DNA of 64,000 bases from Dictyobacter formicarum. Its GTDB lineage: Bacteria; Chloroflexota; Ktedonobacteria; Ktedonobacterales; Ktedonobacteraceae. The translations under genes and the position numbers were made by a program. The stretch spans positions 23,924 to 87,923 of the forward strand of contig NZ_BNJJ01000031.1 in the NCBI RefSeq assembly GCF_016587435.1. The letters run 5' to 3'. Within the stretch, counting starts at the first letter, position 1, and the number at the start of each line of letters is the position of its first letter. A model generated the notes under the pieces. It saw only the letters and a list, made by a program, of their open reading frames with translations. It had not been told where the DNA came from and ran no database searches. Of this stretch, positions 44,471 through 53,479 are shown piece by piece.

Positions 44471-46993
44471 TTGAAGAGCTTTGAAAACAAACCAAAAGAA
44501 GAGATTACCGCTCCTGATGGTCTGGTTTCTGAAGAAAATGTAACCTGTGATGGCGCCCCAACGGATGCCACCACTGATCATGCTTCTGCGTTCGCTACAG
44601 AGCCTACCGAGGCATCTAGCGAGCCCGAAGCTGATGAGGAAGTTGATACGCAGACCTGGACAGAATACGAGGAGACTGATATTCCGGTTGGGTCAAACAA
44701 GGATGATGCAGAGCAAGTAACTAAACCTATCTGGCCACCTACAAGGGAGCAACTCTGGACTGGTATCGCTTTTTGGGGCGTGGTTATACTGGGGGCGATC
44801 CTGCGTTTCTGGGGACTGGGCGATAAGCCACTGCATCATGATGAAAGCTTGCATGCTTATTTTTCGCTGGTGTTGATGCATAACAATATGGAGAACTGGC
44901 TTACCTGTGTGCAGACAGCTGCCAGCTCTTGCTATCGTTATGATCCGTTGACGCACGGCCCATTTCAATTTCATATCATTGCATTTGTCTATAAAATCAG
45001 CCAGCTCATTGGGGCACCAGACCATGGTGTGAATACAACCACCGTACGTATCGCAGCTGCTACCCTGGGTTCTGCCCTGGTTGGTCTGCCATATTTCTTG
45101 CGTGATTATATCAGTAAAATTGGGGCCTGGCTGGCCTGTTTCTTGCTGGCCGTCTCACCCAGTATGGTGTATTACTCCCGCTTTGCACGCGAAGATATCT
45201 ATATGGCCTTCTTCACCCTGCTCACCGTAGTTGCCCTCGCCCGCTATGTACGAGACCGCAAAGGCGGATGGCTTCTAGTAGCAGCACTGGCCTTTACCCT
45301 GTCCTACGCTACCAAAGAAGCAACCTTCCTGACCATCGCTGTCTTTGGCAGTTTCCTGGGAGCCTTGATTGTGTGGGAATTGGGTGTACGCTTGAAGTTG
45401 CGTAACATAAATAAAGAGGAGCGAACCTTCTGGGATAAGGTCATGCCGACTACGGCTGCTCCATGGTTTACGCTGGGCTACTTTGCTATCCTCGGCATCA
45501 TCGCCAAGATCTTTTTCGGCAAGTTGAAAGACTTATCTGTTTTCATAACTAAAGATAAGACTAATACTGCTATCGCTGATGTCTATGTGGCACATTTGAA
45601 GGCCAACACCGTCGCGCTTTTACCCTGGTTAGGCATGTTACTGGCGGTCGTGGTCGCGGTTCTGTTAGTGCGCGAAGTCAGAGGGACGGTTACCAGCGAA
45701 CGACGTGGCCTGGCGCGGCTGATCGAGCGACGCCGGCAGCCGATACTGGACACGATTTTGACGATGCCCTGGACGCATTGGTTCTTCTCTGTAGTTTGCG
45801 GCTGGTTTGTTTTTATTGTCTTGTTTAGCGTCTTGTTCACTAACCTGCCCGGCGGTATCGGAGATGGCATCTGGCAGGGCCTCTATTACTGGTTGCAGCA
45901 GCAGCAGGTAGCGCGTGGTGGACAGCCCTGGTATTATTACTTCTTGCTGATTCCCCTCTACGAGCAGATTGGTGTGGTCTTCGGCCTGGCTGGTGTTGTA
46001 CGCTGCCTGGTCCGTCCAACGCGTTTCCGTCTGTTCCTGGTCTACTGGTTCATCGGAAATGTGTTTATCTATACCTGGGCTGGCGAGAAGATGCCCTGGT
46101 TGATGATTCATATGACCATGCCAATGATGCTGCTGGCCGCCATCGCCCTTGAGCCAGCGGTGGTCAAAGTCATCCAGGTCGTTAAAGCGCGCCTGAGTAA
46201 ACCGGTTCAATCTACGGGCACCATAGATGCGGTAGAGGAAAGAGCCGTACCTCTGGCCAGCGAAGCTAAATCTTCTCTCGCATTTATCCCAACGCGGGCA
46301 CGCAAGCACCTGGCCCTGGGAAGCTCGGTGGCGACGGTTGTGCTGGCCTTGCTTTTGCTGGTCCCCACGTTGCAGAATATGTTTCAGGTAACCTTTGTGC
46401 ACTATGCTGATGCGCCACACGAAATGATGATCTATGTGCAGACCACTACTGATGTCGATACCATGATGAATAAAATCGCAGCCCTCGACCAGAAGCTCTA
46501 TGGTGGTCAGCATAAAATTCCCATCGGCCTGGTAGATGACGCAACCTGGCCATTTGCCTGGTATGTACGTGACTACACCAACGTCTGCTTTAACTATCCC
46601 ACCGGTTGCCCATCTACGGCGCAGAACGCTCCTGTGATTATTAGCAGTGGCGATAAGATGGCGAACATGCAGTATCAGTATCGCGACACGTATCAGTTCC
46701 ACCAGTACCATATGCGCACCCAGTGGGATCAAGGGTATATGCCGCCGCCATGTAAGGTGACGCCCACCAATCCCTGTACCGATCCCCAGGCCTATACAGG
46801 TGTTGGCCCCTGGCTCTGGTTAAGCTATGGCGATAATCCGCCTCCAGGCGCGAAATTTGACCTGGGACGGGCGGTCAATAATATCTGGAACTGGTGGTGG
46901 CAGCGCAAGGCCTTTGGTAGCACTGATGGCACCTATGACATGGGGCTATTCATTCGTAACGATGTCAGCAGTCAGACTGGCATCAAGCCATAG
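44471..46993 (+). CDS. TIGR03663/Agl23-like membrane glycosyltransferase, copy B
   Basis: The 840-residue paralog of the preceding gene starts at TTG after GGGAGAG. It has an acidic 95-residue cytoplasmic tail unlike that of copy A, then the same blocks: HHDESLHAYFS, YRYDPLTHGPFQFH, DHGVNTTTVRIAAATLG, FAREDIYMAFF, WAGEKMPWLMIHMTMP, and HYADAPHEMMIYVQTTTDV in the outer domain. The strong identity of the catalytic loops with diverged tails and linkers indicates an old tandem duplication. Both copies keep the acidic pair of HHDE, so both should be active. They may act on different lipid-linked sugars or form a heterodimer. Confidence 0.85.
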   Translation: MKSFENKPKEEITAPDGLVSEENVTCDGAPTDATTDHASAFATEPTEASSEPEADEEVDTQTWTEYEETDIPVGSNKDDAEQVTKPIWPPTREQLWTGIAFWGVVILGAILRFWGLGDKPLHHDESLHAYFSLVLMHNNMENWLTCVQTAASSCYRYDPLTHGPFQFHIIAFVYKISQLIGAPDHGVNTTTVRIAAATLGSALVGLPYFLRDYISKIGAWLACFLLAVSPSMVYYSRFAREDIYMAFFTLLTVVALARYVRDRKGGWLLVAALAFTLSYATKEATFLTIAVFGSFLGALIVWELGVRLKLRNINKEERTFWDKVMPTTAAPWFTLGYFAILGIIAKIFFGKLKDLSVFITKDKTNTAIADVYVAHLKANTVALLPWLGMLLAVVVAVLLVREVRGTVTSERRGLARLIERRRQPILDTILTMPWTHWFFSVVCGWFVFIVLFSVLFTNLPGGIGDGIWQGLYYWLQQQQVARGGQPWYYYFLLIPLYEQIGVVFGLAGVVRCLVRPTRFRLFLVYWFIGNVFIYTWAGEKMPWLMIHMTMPMMLLAAIALEPAVVKVIQVVKARLSKPVQSTGTIDAVEERAVPLASEAKSSLAFIPTRARKHLALGSSVATVVLALLLLVPTLQNMFQVTFVHYADAPHEMMIYVQTTTDVDTMMNKIAALDQKLYGGQHKIPIGLVDDATWPFAWYVRDYTNVCFNYPTGCPSTAQNAPVIISSGDKMANMQYQYRDTYQFHQYHMRTQWDQGYMPPPCKVTPTNPCTDPQAYTGVGPWLWLSYGDNPPPGAKFDLGRAVNNIWNWWWQRKAFGSTDGTYDMGLFIRNDVSSQTGIKP

Positions 46994-47020
46994 GTGTAAG
47001 TAAAGCGTTTATCTGTCAGT

Positions 47021-47056
47021 ATAAGGCCAGGTTTGCTGCAACAAACCTGGCCTTAT
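47021..47056. terminator. Bidirectional terminator
   Basis: A perfect 15-bp stem (47021-47035 with 47042-47056) lies between the Agl23-like operon and the convergent flavin reductase gene. Confidence 0.85.
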
Positions 47057-47058
47057 TT

Positions 47059-47610
47059 TCAATCTGATGGCATCTCAAACGTTCCAAATTGTCCCCGATA
47101 AGCGACCAACGGTTTGCCCTCCTGCAGCGTCTCCATCTGATGTACCCGCCCCAGCACGATAAGCTGGTCTCCAGCAGGATAGAGGGCTGCTACGCTGCAT
47201 TCGATCCAGGCCAACCCGCCGGGTAGAATTGGTGTTCCCGAGGTGGCCCGGCTATATTCTGTTGTTTGGAAGCGCACACCTCCAGCACGTGAGAAGATGT
47301 GGCTGATATTTTGTTGCTTCTCCGACAGGATATTGACACAAAAGGTGCTGGCAGCCTCGATAAGTGGCCAGATAGTAGCGCCATCGCCCGCGCAACAAGA
47401 AATGAGAGCAGGATCGCGTGAGATAGCACTGAATGTGTGGGCGGTAAAGCCAATGGGCTGGCTATGATGGAGCGTCGTAATTACTGCCACTCCGGTGGCA
47501 AAATAACCCATAATGTGCTGGTAGTCTGTGCTATCAATGGTGGGCGCCAGGAAAAAAGGTGCTGCTAAAGGGTATACTTCGATTGATTTTGCGTAGTCAT
47601 TAATGGCCAT
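47059..47610 (-). CDS. Flavin reductase-like (DIM6/NTAB) family protein
   Basis: The 183-residue protein matches the FMN-binding split-barrel reductases of two-component monooxygenases. HIMGYFATGVAVITT (family: MGxFATGVTVVTT) is near residue 33, IGFTAHTFSAISRDPALISCCAG near 55 and STFCVNILSEKQQ near 85, and the closing strand PLVAYRGQFGTF is near 170. It reduces FMN or binds it for a partner. No oxygenase gene is adjacent, so the partner is unknown. ATG 47610 is chosen after GAGG; an ATG 8 codons upstream is possible. Confidence 0.88.
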   Translation of the reverse strand: MAINDYAKSIEVYPLAAPFFLAPTIDSTDYQHIMGYFATGVAVITTLHHSQPIGFTAHTFSAISRDPALISCCAGDGATIWPLIEAASTFCVNILSEKQQNISHIFSRAGGVRFQTTEYSRATSGTPILPGGLAWIECSVAALYPAGDQLIVLGRVHQMETLQEGKPLVAYRGQFGTFEMPSD

Positions 47611-47754
47611 AGCTTCCTCTTTTTCTCCCTGCATGAAAAGATCAAGTAAAGATAGCTAGCAAACAATACTTTGTTGATCAACTTTATCATGAATAATATT
47701 ACCATAGTTTTTTTATTCTTTCAAGTTATATGATTTATGAAATAAATTTATGAA

Positions 47755-47790
47755 TAATTACTGGGTAGCCGACCAGCTACCCAGTAATTA
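47755..47790 (-). terminator. Terminator of the kinase-like gene
   Basis: A perfect 15-bp stem pairs 47755-47769 with 47776-47790, followed on the minus strand by an AT-rich tail. Confidence 0.7.
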
Positions 47791-47798
47791 TCGTATAG

Positions 47799-48857
47799 TC
47801 ATGAGTGTTGAGAGGCAAAGGACACAAATGGCTCTGCCCATTGTTGAAACGTTAAGCTCTCATCCCACCAGCGTTTGTGACTCTCTTTCGCGAAAGCCCA
47901 TATGACCAGGCGATCCATGAGCATATACATGGCAAAGCGGGCGGCAAAGCCGGGTCGTGCCTGGTGGGCTTGTAGGTAGGCCTGCAGAAAAGCCTGCGCC
48001 CGCGGCTTGCCCTCTTCCAGCAAGGTTGCTACCGGCCGGGACAGATCCATTTCGCTATTGCCAAAGAAGAGGCTCATCAGGTCAAAGATGCCACTGACAT
48101 GCCATTGCTCAGATCGACGTTCAACGACCAGGTTGTGCTTGCTATAGTCAGCAAACACCAGTGCTGGTTGAAAAGTATCATCGGCTGCCCAGGTTGCTTG
48201 CTCGATAATATGTGCTCCCCAGGTTGCATCCTGACTACTGATGAGCTGTTTGCTATATTGCAACTGTAGATGATGGCGTACAACAGCGATCACCAGCTGG
48301 CTAAACGGCAATTGTACAGGTTTGTGAGATGGCGCGCTGGCAGGAAAAGGCCAGGCCATTTCCTGGTGTAGCTGTAATGGCTGGATCGTTTGCGTGCGAA
48401 GATCATAGCGTCCACAGATCGGCCATGTGACGCGATGTAGTTGGGCCAATGTTGTACCCATGGCTTGTGCTATCTGCTGTTTATCCTGTTCAGGCAGCGG
48501 ATCATAGACCAGTGGATCGGTGATTTGCAGACCTGCCATGCGCGGCATCAATACATAGCTCCATCCAAAGATGTCCACCTCCTCATCTACCAGGTAGGGC
48601 CAGGGTGCAGGCACCTGGCTCTTCTCGTGGAGCAGGCGGGCAAAAAACTGCTCGGTTGGAAACTGCCAGTCAAAATGTGGACAGCCGCGCAAGACAAATT
48701 CGCCCTGGTTCGTGGTCACAAACACATTCTGACCGAAGTTGCCAGAGGTAATGGGCGCTGTACGAAGCAGAGCGCCCAATCCAAATCGATCTAAAGCAGC
48801 TTGAAATTGCTGATCTTCAAGCCTACCCAGGCGTTGACCATAATAATGTTGGGACAT
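47799..48857 (-). CDS. APH/choline kinase-fold protein
   Basis: The 352-residue protein shows the phosphotransferase (APH) fold. A nucleotide-binding start, ITSGNFGQNVFVTTNQGEFVLRG, lies near residue 38, the catalytic loop VFADYSKHNLVV near 233 and the metal-binding GIFDLMSLFFGNSEMDLSR near 258. The catalytic loop keeps D and N of the HxDxxxxN motif, but the usual histidine is Phe. Members phosphorylate small molecules such as aminoglycosides, choline or homoserine; the substrate is unknown. ATG 48857 follows GGGAG; an ATG 6 codons upstream lacks a site. Confidence 0.8.
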   Translation of the reverse strand: MSQHYYGQRLGRLEDQQFQAALDRFGLGALLRTAPITSGNFGQNVFVTTNQGEFVLRGCPHFDWQFPTEQFFARLLHEKSQVPAPWPYLVDEEVDIFGWSYVLMPRMAGLQITDPLVYDPLPEQDKQQIAQAMGTTLAQLHRVTWPICGRYDLRTQTIQPLQLHQEMAWPFPASAPSHKPVQLPFSQLVIAVVRHHLQLQYSKQLISSQDATWGAHIIEQATWAADDTFQPALVFADYSKHNLVVERRSEQWHVSGIFDLMSLFFGNSEMDLSRPVATLLEEGKPRAQAFLQAYLQAHQARPGFAARFAMYMLMDRLVIWAFAKESHKRWWDESLTFQQWAEPFVSFASQHS

Positions 48858-48976
48858 AAAGTAGCTCCCTGTCATAATGATGAGAATAGATCAAGGCAGC
48901 ATCTGTGGCAGACCGCCCGTCGAGAGCTTTCCTGCTTAGAAGTGGTGCTGCTTAAAAGAGGCTGAGGTAGAGTAAC

Positions 48977-49126
48977 TTACGCTACTGCTAATTGCGCGTT
49001 GTTGCTCGCCGCGTCTGACGCGTACGACGCTGTTTTGAGAGAGGTAGATGTACGTGAGGTCATGGTTGACAGGCTGCGGCGTACGAAGAAATGAGAATTT
49101 GCAAATAGGTAGTGCAAATAATTCAT
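48977..49126 (-). CDS. Candidate 49-residue Ser/Thr/Ala-rich small protein
   Basis: On the minus strand AGGAGG lies 6 bases before ATG 49126, which opens 49 codons to TAA at 48977. A promoter-like pair stands upstream (TTGACA at 49203-49198 and TATATG at 49179-49174, 18-base spacer). The peptide has a hydrophobic-aromatic start (MNYLHYLFANSHFF) and a C-terminal half rich in Ser, Thr and Ala with no cysteine. I know no family. A longer frame overlaps (48936-49166), but its TTG start lacks a site. It could be a small membrane or secreted peptide, or a precursor peptide, but no maturation genes are adjacent. Confidence 0.45.
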   Translation of the reverse strand: MNYLHYLFANSHFFVRRSLSTMTSRTSTSLKTASYASDAASNNAQLAVA

Positions 49127-49221
49127 CGTAGCCCTCCTGTTCGTCATAGCATTCTAATAACGTCAATATAATACATATACAGTATTGGATGTTCTATTGT
49201 CAATGTCTATACATAGAAGAA

Positions 49222-49251
49222 GGAGGGCTGGTTCAAGCTATCCAACCCTCC
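49222..49251 (-). terminator. Terminator of the aminotransferase gene
   Basis: GGAGGG.TGG pairs with CCA.CCCTCC with one G-T pair; on the minus strand TTCTTC follows. It ends just before the promoter of the small ORF. Confidence 0.55.
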
Positions 49252-49267
49252 CGCGTGTCTGGTGTGG

Positions 49268-50386
49268 CTAGGATTGCAGCAGGGCGGCCAGACGTTTGAC
49301 GCCTTCTTCTATCTGGTCTGGAGTCAAGGCGCAGAATGGCAGGCGCACAAAGCGCTCGCCCTGGCGGGGATCCTCGCTGTCCGAATAGGGATCGGCAAAG
49401 AAGTCGCGTCCATCGGTTAAGATGAGTCCCGCTTGTTTCGCGCGCTCCAACAGATTGGCGCTGTTGAATTGAGGCGGCAACATGATGCTGACAAAGAAGC
49501 CGCCCTGTGGCTCAGCAAAAGGCACATCTGGCAGATAGGTCTTGATGGCCTTGACGATTGCCTGCAGGCGTGGAGCGTAGAGCTGCTTGAGGCTTTCTAG
49601 ATTGGATGCAAAGTAGCCCCGGCGATGGAATTCAACCACAGCAGCTTCGGTTGGCAGTACAGGAGCCAGGATGGTCTCTTCGGCTAGTTTCGTAAGCTGT
49701 TTGACCAGTGGCAGCGGTCCAACCAGATAGCCGACGCGCAAGGCCGGACTGATCAATTTGCTATAGGAGCTCACGGTGATCACTCGTTCGGCATTGAGAT
49801 CGCGCAGCAACGGCAGCGACTCGCCGGCGTAGCGCAAGGTCCGATAGGGAACGTCTTCAACCAGCCAGAAATTATAGCGCTCGGCCAGCTCTACCAGGGC
49901 CTGGCGCTTGGCCGCCGAAGTGGTCACACCCGCTGGATTCTGAAAGTCGGGGATGACATACATAAAGACCGGCTTGTATTGTGCTAGCGCCTGCTCTAAA
50001 GCAGCCAGATTGATACCATCCAGGTCAAGGGGAATGCCAATCACCTTCGCGCCACGACGCCGAAAGGTTTTGATGGCGCGATCATAGCTTGGTTGTTCAA
50101 CAAAAACCACATCGCCAGGCTTCAGAAGGAAGCCTGCAAAAATATCCTGTAAGTGCAGTGACCCATTGCCTACCAGTACCTGATCTGGCGACACTTTATA
50201 TTGTTCACTGATCAACTGGCGCAGCGGTAAATATCCCCCGTTATGTCCATACTGGAGAATGACTTTGCCATCTGGACCTTCTAACGCAGCCTGCATGCAC
50301 TCGCTCAGCAGCTTGTTGGGCAGCGCTTCAACCGCAGGTACACCACGCGTAAAGAGAATTTGCTCACTACTAACTTGACTTGGCAT
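49268..50386 (-). CDS. PLP-dependent aminotransferase, class I/II (MocR/LysN-like core)
   Basis: The 372-residue fold-type I aminotransferase lacks any N-terminal DNA-binding domain. ILQYGHNGGYLPLRQLI near residue 43, VGNGSLHLQDIFAGFLLKPGD near 72, YVIPDFQNPAGVTTS near 147 and VEDVPYRTLRY near 180 match 2-aminoadipate/MocR-type enzymes. The PLP lysine is in SSYSKLISPALRVGY near 210, and the substrate-binding Arg is in GERFVRLPFC near the end. It likely transaminates a hydrophobic or dicarboxylic amino acid. ATG 50386 follows AAGGAG; an upstream ATG adds 8 residues. It lies 66 bases after the oxidoreductase on the same strand. Confidence 0.9.
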   Translation of the reverse strand: MPSQVSSEQILFTRGVPAVEALPNKLLSECMQAALEGPDGKVILQYGHNGGYLPLRQLISEQYKVSPDQVLVGNGSLHLQDIFAGFLLKPGDVVFVEQPSYDRAIKTFRRRGAKVIGIPLDLDGINLAALEQALAQYKPVFMYVIPDFQNPAGVTTSAAKRQALVELAERYNFWLVEDVPYRTLRYAGESLPLLRDLNAERVITVSSYSKLISPALRVGYLVGPLPLVKQLTKLAEETILAPVLPTEAAVVEFHRRGYFASNLESLKQLYAPRLQAIVKAIKTYLPDVPFAEPQGGFFVSIMLPPQFNSANLLERAKQAGLILTDGRDFFADPYSDSEDPRQGERFVRLPFCALTPDQIEEGVKRLAALLQS

Positions 50387-50452
50387 CACGAATCTCCTTG
50401 CATGTCCCATTGTTGAGACAAGTTTACTCTTTATGCTTTTTATGGCATGAGC

Positions 50453-51400
50453 TCAGGCAAAAATGAGCACGATCTTACCCTGAATTTCGCCAGATTCGAG
50501 CAGGCGATGGGCTTCACCAGCTTGCTCAATTGGCAAGATACGAGCAATCAGAGGATGAATGGCCTTCTCGGCAATGAGTTGCAGAATCTTTTCTTCATTG
50601 GCCACTGAGGTACGTAGTTGTCCACCACCAATCACGCTGACGCGCTTGAGGCGCCACGACTGGGTATCGACTGTGGCCTCTTTCCCACCAAGATTGCCGA
50701 TCAAAATAATACGGCCATCGGCGGCAGCGGCATCAATGCTCTCCTGCAGCGTTGAACTTACCAGTTCTATGACCAGCTGAACACCACCGCTAGCCTGCAA
50801 GACTTTGCTTACACTCTGCTGGCGATAATTAATCACCTCATCAGCTCCCAACTGTTGCAAGGTATGCACACGTTCGTCAGAACTGGCTGTACTTACGACC
50901 CAGGCTCCGGCGTGCTTGGCTAACTGAATAGCAATTGAACCCACTCCACTGGAGCCAGCCCAGATCAATACTCGCTCGCCGGCTTGTAAGTGTCCCAGAT
51001 CAAAGAGGCTGCCCCAGGCCGTTGAAGCCGCCAGACCTGCGGCTACCGCCTGCTCAAAGCTTACGCCATCAGGGATGCGGGCCAGATCTGTGGCCGGGAC
51101 AGCCAGCTTACTGGCATAGCCACCGCCACCACGAACCTGACTGGCACGCGTCGTCAGGACGCGCTCTCCGGCCCGAAAGCCATTGCTATCTTGTAGCACT
51201 ACACCCGCAGCTTCCAGACCGGGTGTAAACGGAAGATTGCCGATTGGACGTCTGCCGCTGCGCTGGAAGAGGTCCAGGTGATTGACGGTGGTTGCTTTCA
51301 CTTCTATCAAGACTTCATTCGAAGCTGGACTGGGATCTGCTACCTCCTGTACCTGCAGAACCTCAGGGCCTCCAAACCGGGAAAATTGAACAGCTTTCAT
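50453..51400 (-). CDS. Zinc-independent quinone oxidoreductase-type MDR protein
   Basis: A 315-residue medium-chain reductase. The N-terminal GroES-like domain begins MKAVQFSRFGGPEVLQ and has TVNHLDLFQRSGRRP and FTPGLEAAGVV. The Rossmann domain has VLIWAGSSGVGSIAIQLAKHAGA near 140, where AGSSGVG is the NADPH-binding motif of quinone reductases, and the closing GKIVLIF. No structural zinc cysteines are seen. It reduces quinones or alpha,beta-unsaturated carbonyls. GAGG precedes the ATG. It probably shares a transcript with the aminotransferase. Confidence 0.9.
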   Translation of the reverse strand: MKAVQFSRFGGPEVLQVQEVADPSPASNEVLIEVKATTVNHLDLFQRSGRRPIGNLPFTPGLEAAGVVLQDSNGFRAGERVLTTRASQVRGGGGYASKLAVPATDLARIPDGVSFEQAVAAGLAASTAWGSLFDLGHLQAGERVLIWAGSSGVGSIAIQLAKHAGAWVVSTASSDERVHTLQQLGADEVINYRQQSVSKVLQASGGVQLVIELVSSTLQESIDAAAADGRIILIGNLGGKEATVDTQSWRLKRVSVIGGGQLRTSVANEEKILQLIAEKAIHPLIARILPIEQAGEAHRLLESGEIQGKIVLIFA

Positions 51401-51569
51401 GATAAACCTCGTTCCCTACTCCTATGCAATAACTGATGTTGTCGGTTCTTGCTTTATTGTATGCCTCTCACCTGTCAAATGTAAAATGTCAAATGTAGAA
51501 CTTCTACTGGCTGGATACGGGATGGCAAGGAAGAATTGCTGACAACGCTGTCAATCAGGATAGATAGAG

Positions 51570-51602
51570 CGGCAGGCGGGAGGGAGAAAGGCCCACCGCT
51601 GC
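51570..51602 (-). terminator. Possible terminator of the HAD gene
   Basis: GGCAG.CGG and CCG.TGCC form a GC-rich hairpin directly after the HAD stop codon on the minus strand. No T-run follows, so this is tentative. Confidence 0.35.
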
Positions 51603-51606
51603 CGTA

Positions 51607-52266
51607 TCAGGCAGCAGTGAGAGATTCTACATGACGTTCGATCCAGTCAATGAAGCTCTCCACTGAAGTAAAGCTGGCATAGGGATGAATATTCTCCAGC
51701 TGATCGATAGTTGCCGTGGCCGACCACTCTGCCGCCAGCGGCAGCACGCCGGCCTGGGCAGATTGCTCAACATCAGAGGCGGCATCACCAATATAGGCCG
51801 CATGCTCTGGCTTTATCTGCCAGGTCTGTAGAATATGCTGCATCGCACTTGCCTTGACCACTGCATCTTCCCGTCCAGCCTCCACAAACTCAAAGTAATC
51901 AGCGATACCTAGATGACGCAAGGTCAGGGTAGCAGTATGTAATCCTTTTCCCGTCACTACAGCCATTTTGATGCCCTTTGACTTGAGCAGATCCAATGCA
52001 GTGGGAATACCCGTAAAGGGCTCATTACACTCATCGTGTGCCCGCTCATAGGCATCGTGATAATAGTCCAACGCTTCTTGCCAGCGATCCGGGATTACCT
52101 GTTGGCAGATACCTCCCTCAGTCAATCCAAAATGGGCCGTAATCTCCGCCTCAGAGTAATCTCGACCGGTAAAATGTTTGAATGTTTGTTGATAGACCTT
52201 AATGCACAGAGGGATCGTATTGGCTAAAGTTCCATCCAGATCAAATAAAAAGCCTGCTAATTTCAT
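51607..52266 (-). CDS. HAD-superfamily phosphatase (phosphoglycolate phosphatase-like)
   Basis: The 219-residue protein shows motif I FLFDLDGTLANT at residues 5-16, a helical cap, motif II VVTGKG near 105, a conserved Lys in AVVKASAMQ near 139, and motif IV AAYIGDAASDVEQS near 160. The cap and length fit subfamily IA phosphatases such as Gph and pyrophosphatases. The substrate is not clear. ATG 52266 follows GGAGTT; a GTG/TTG extension of 14 residues upstream begins before the motif and lacks a site. Confidence 0.88.
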   Translation of the reverse strand: MKLAGFLFDLDGTLANTIPLCIKVYQQTFKHFTGRDYSEAEITAHFGLTEGGICQQVIPDRWQEALDYYHDAYERAHDECNEPFTGIPTALDLLKSKGIKMAVVTGKGLHTATLTLRHLGIADYFEFVEAGREDAVVKASAMQHILQTWQIKPEHAAYIGDAASDVEQSAQAGVLPLAAEWSATATIDQLENIHPYASFTSVESFIDWIERHVESLTAA

Positions 52267-52541
52267 TCCAACTCCATTATAAAAAACTAAACAGTCTACA
52301 TAAGACATTTACTTATACATATCTCACATATTTATCGTATCCCATAACCTGTTTCAGGGCAGCTAAAAAGAATAGATCTATATGCGCAGGAATGTGCATC
52401 GATGAAGAACTGCATGCCGTCTCCGGGACGTGCATGTACCCTTTTATCGTATCACATTTCCCATAGCCGGCGATCTGCAGAGCACCTCTTCAGAAAAAAT
52501 ACAAAGGTACGAGAAAAGTATCTGAATATGTACTCAGCGGC
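52267..52541. other. Spacer with an imperfect palindrome
   Basis: No gene is seen. An imperfect palindrome around 52411-52436 (TGCATGCCGTC...GACGTGCATG) is the only structure I find. Confidence 0.4.
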
Positions 52542-52570
52542 TTGCATTTAGAACAAATGTTTTATATAAT
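52542..52570 (+). promoter_or_regulatory. Promoter of the second VOC gene
   Basis: TTGCAT (52542-52547) and TATAAT (52565-52570) have a 17-base spacer. Confidence 0.7.
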
Positions 52571-52647
52571 GAAGTATGCCAAGTCGCATGTTTATAGCCA
52601 GGGTTTGTAGTTGTCGCATCCAGCATTAAGAATGATTGCAGGTAACC

Positions 52648-53103
52648 ATGAGGCTCATTTCACCACACACCATAATTTCAATTCTGGTCAATGACCAGGA
52701 TGAAGCACTTCGATTTTATATTGACACTCTCGGTCTAGAAAAACGCAGTGATATATCCTTTGGGCCGAATCTACGCCTGCTGACGGTGGCCCCAAAGGGA
52801 CAGCAGAAACCAGAACTGGCGCTGGCGAAACCCGATGTTCCACTCTATGGGGAATCATATGTCAATGAATTGCGTGGCCATCAGGAACAGAAACTGGCTT
52901 CAATCTTTGTCACCGACGATTGTCAGAAATCGTATGCCCAACTTGCTGAGCGCGGTGTCACCTTTATCAGCACCCCTACCAAGCAGCTCTACGGAGTCGA
53001 GGCCGTATTTCTGGATCCCTATGGGAACGCCTTTTCGTTGTTAGAAACCAGCCAGGGTATACGCACCTTATTTAAAAATATATTCGTGAGAACGGCCGCC
53101 TGA
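52648..53103 (+). CDS. VOC (glyoxalase fold) family protein
   Basis: The 151-residue single-domain VOC protein has ISILVNDQDEALRFYIDTLGLEKR at the start, ELALAKP near 55, LASIFVTDDCQKSYAQLAERGVTF near 83, and VFLDPYGNAFSLLET near 125, where the last Glu would be a metal ligand. Such proteins act as lyases, dioxygenases or drug-binding proteins. ATG 52648 follows GCAGG; a TTG four codons upstream is in frame. A hairpin, GCAAAGCAG.CAGC with its complement (53132-53172), follows the stop. Confidence 0.85.
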   Translation: MRLISPHTIISILVNDQDEALRFYIDTLGLEKRSDISFGPNLRLLTVAPKGQQKPELALAKPDVPLYGESYVNELRGHQEQKLASIFVTDDCQKSYAQLAERGVTFISTPTKQLYGVEAVFLDPYGNAFSLLETSQGIRTLFKNIFVRTAA

Positions 53104-53479
53104 TACTACTTCGTCTGTTCCTCTCCCTACTGCAAAGCAGTCAGCTATCCCCTATATGGCTGGCTGCTTTGCGCTATACTAGTACTTTAGCGTAGATATT
53201 TGTCTGAACATGCTATTTTCTTGTTTTATTAAATAGAGAGATTTTTTATACACTCAGATATTGGTTTAACCCTAATCTACATTGATAAAATGGTTAACAG
53301 ACACAAGAAGCACACAGAGAAATACATGCTGAGAAAATGCTTAAATGATTAGAATTGCTGATACTTTTAGCCTTTTTAGGCGATTCTCTGTTACATTCTC
53401 TTAACAAAACTCGTCTGGCACATATAGACGGTCAGTTGGCCGCAATTAGTTTTGAAAAAACGGAGACATAGTAAAATAC
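53104..53479 (+). other. Spacer before gtrA-like gene
   Basis: It holds the hairpin at 53132-53172 that probably ends the VOC message (no T-run). The rest, AT-rich from 53190 to 53460, shows no gene. Confidence 0.45.

Noticed and set aside
48936..49166. 76-codon frame overlapping the Ser/Thr-rich small ORF
   Set aside because: Its TTG start has no site, while the alternative frame has AGGAGG and ATG with good spacing.
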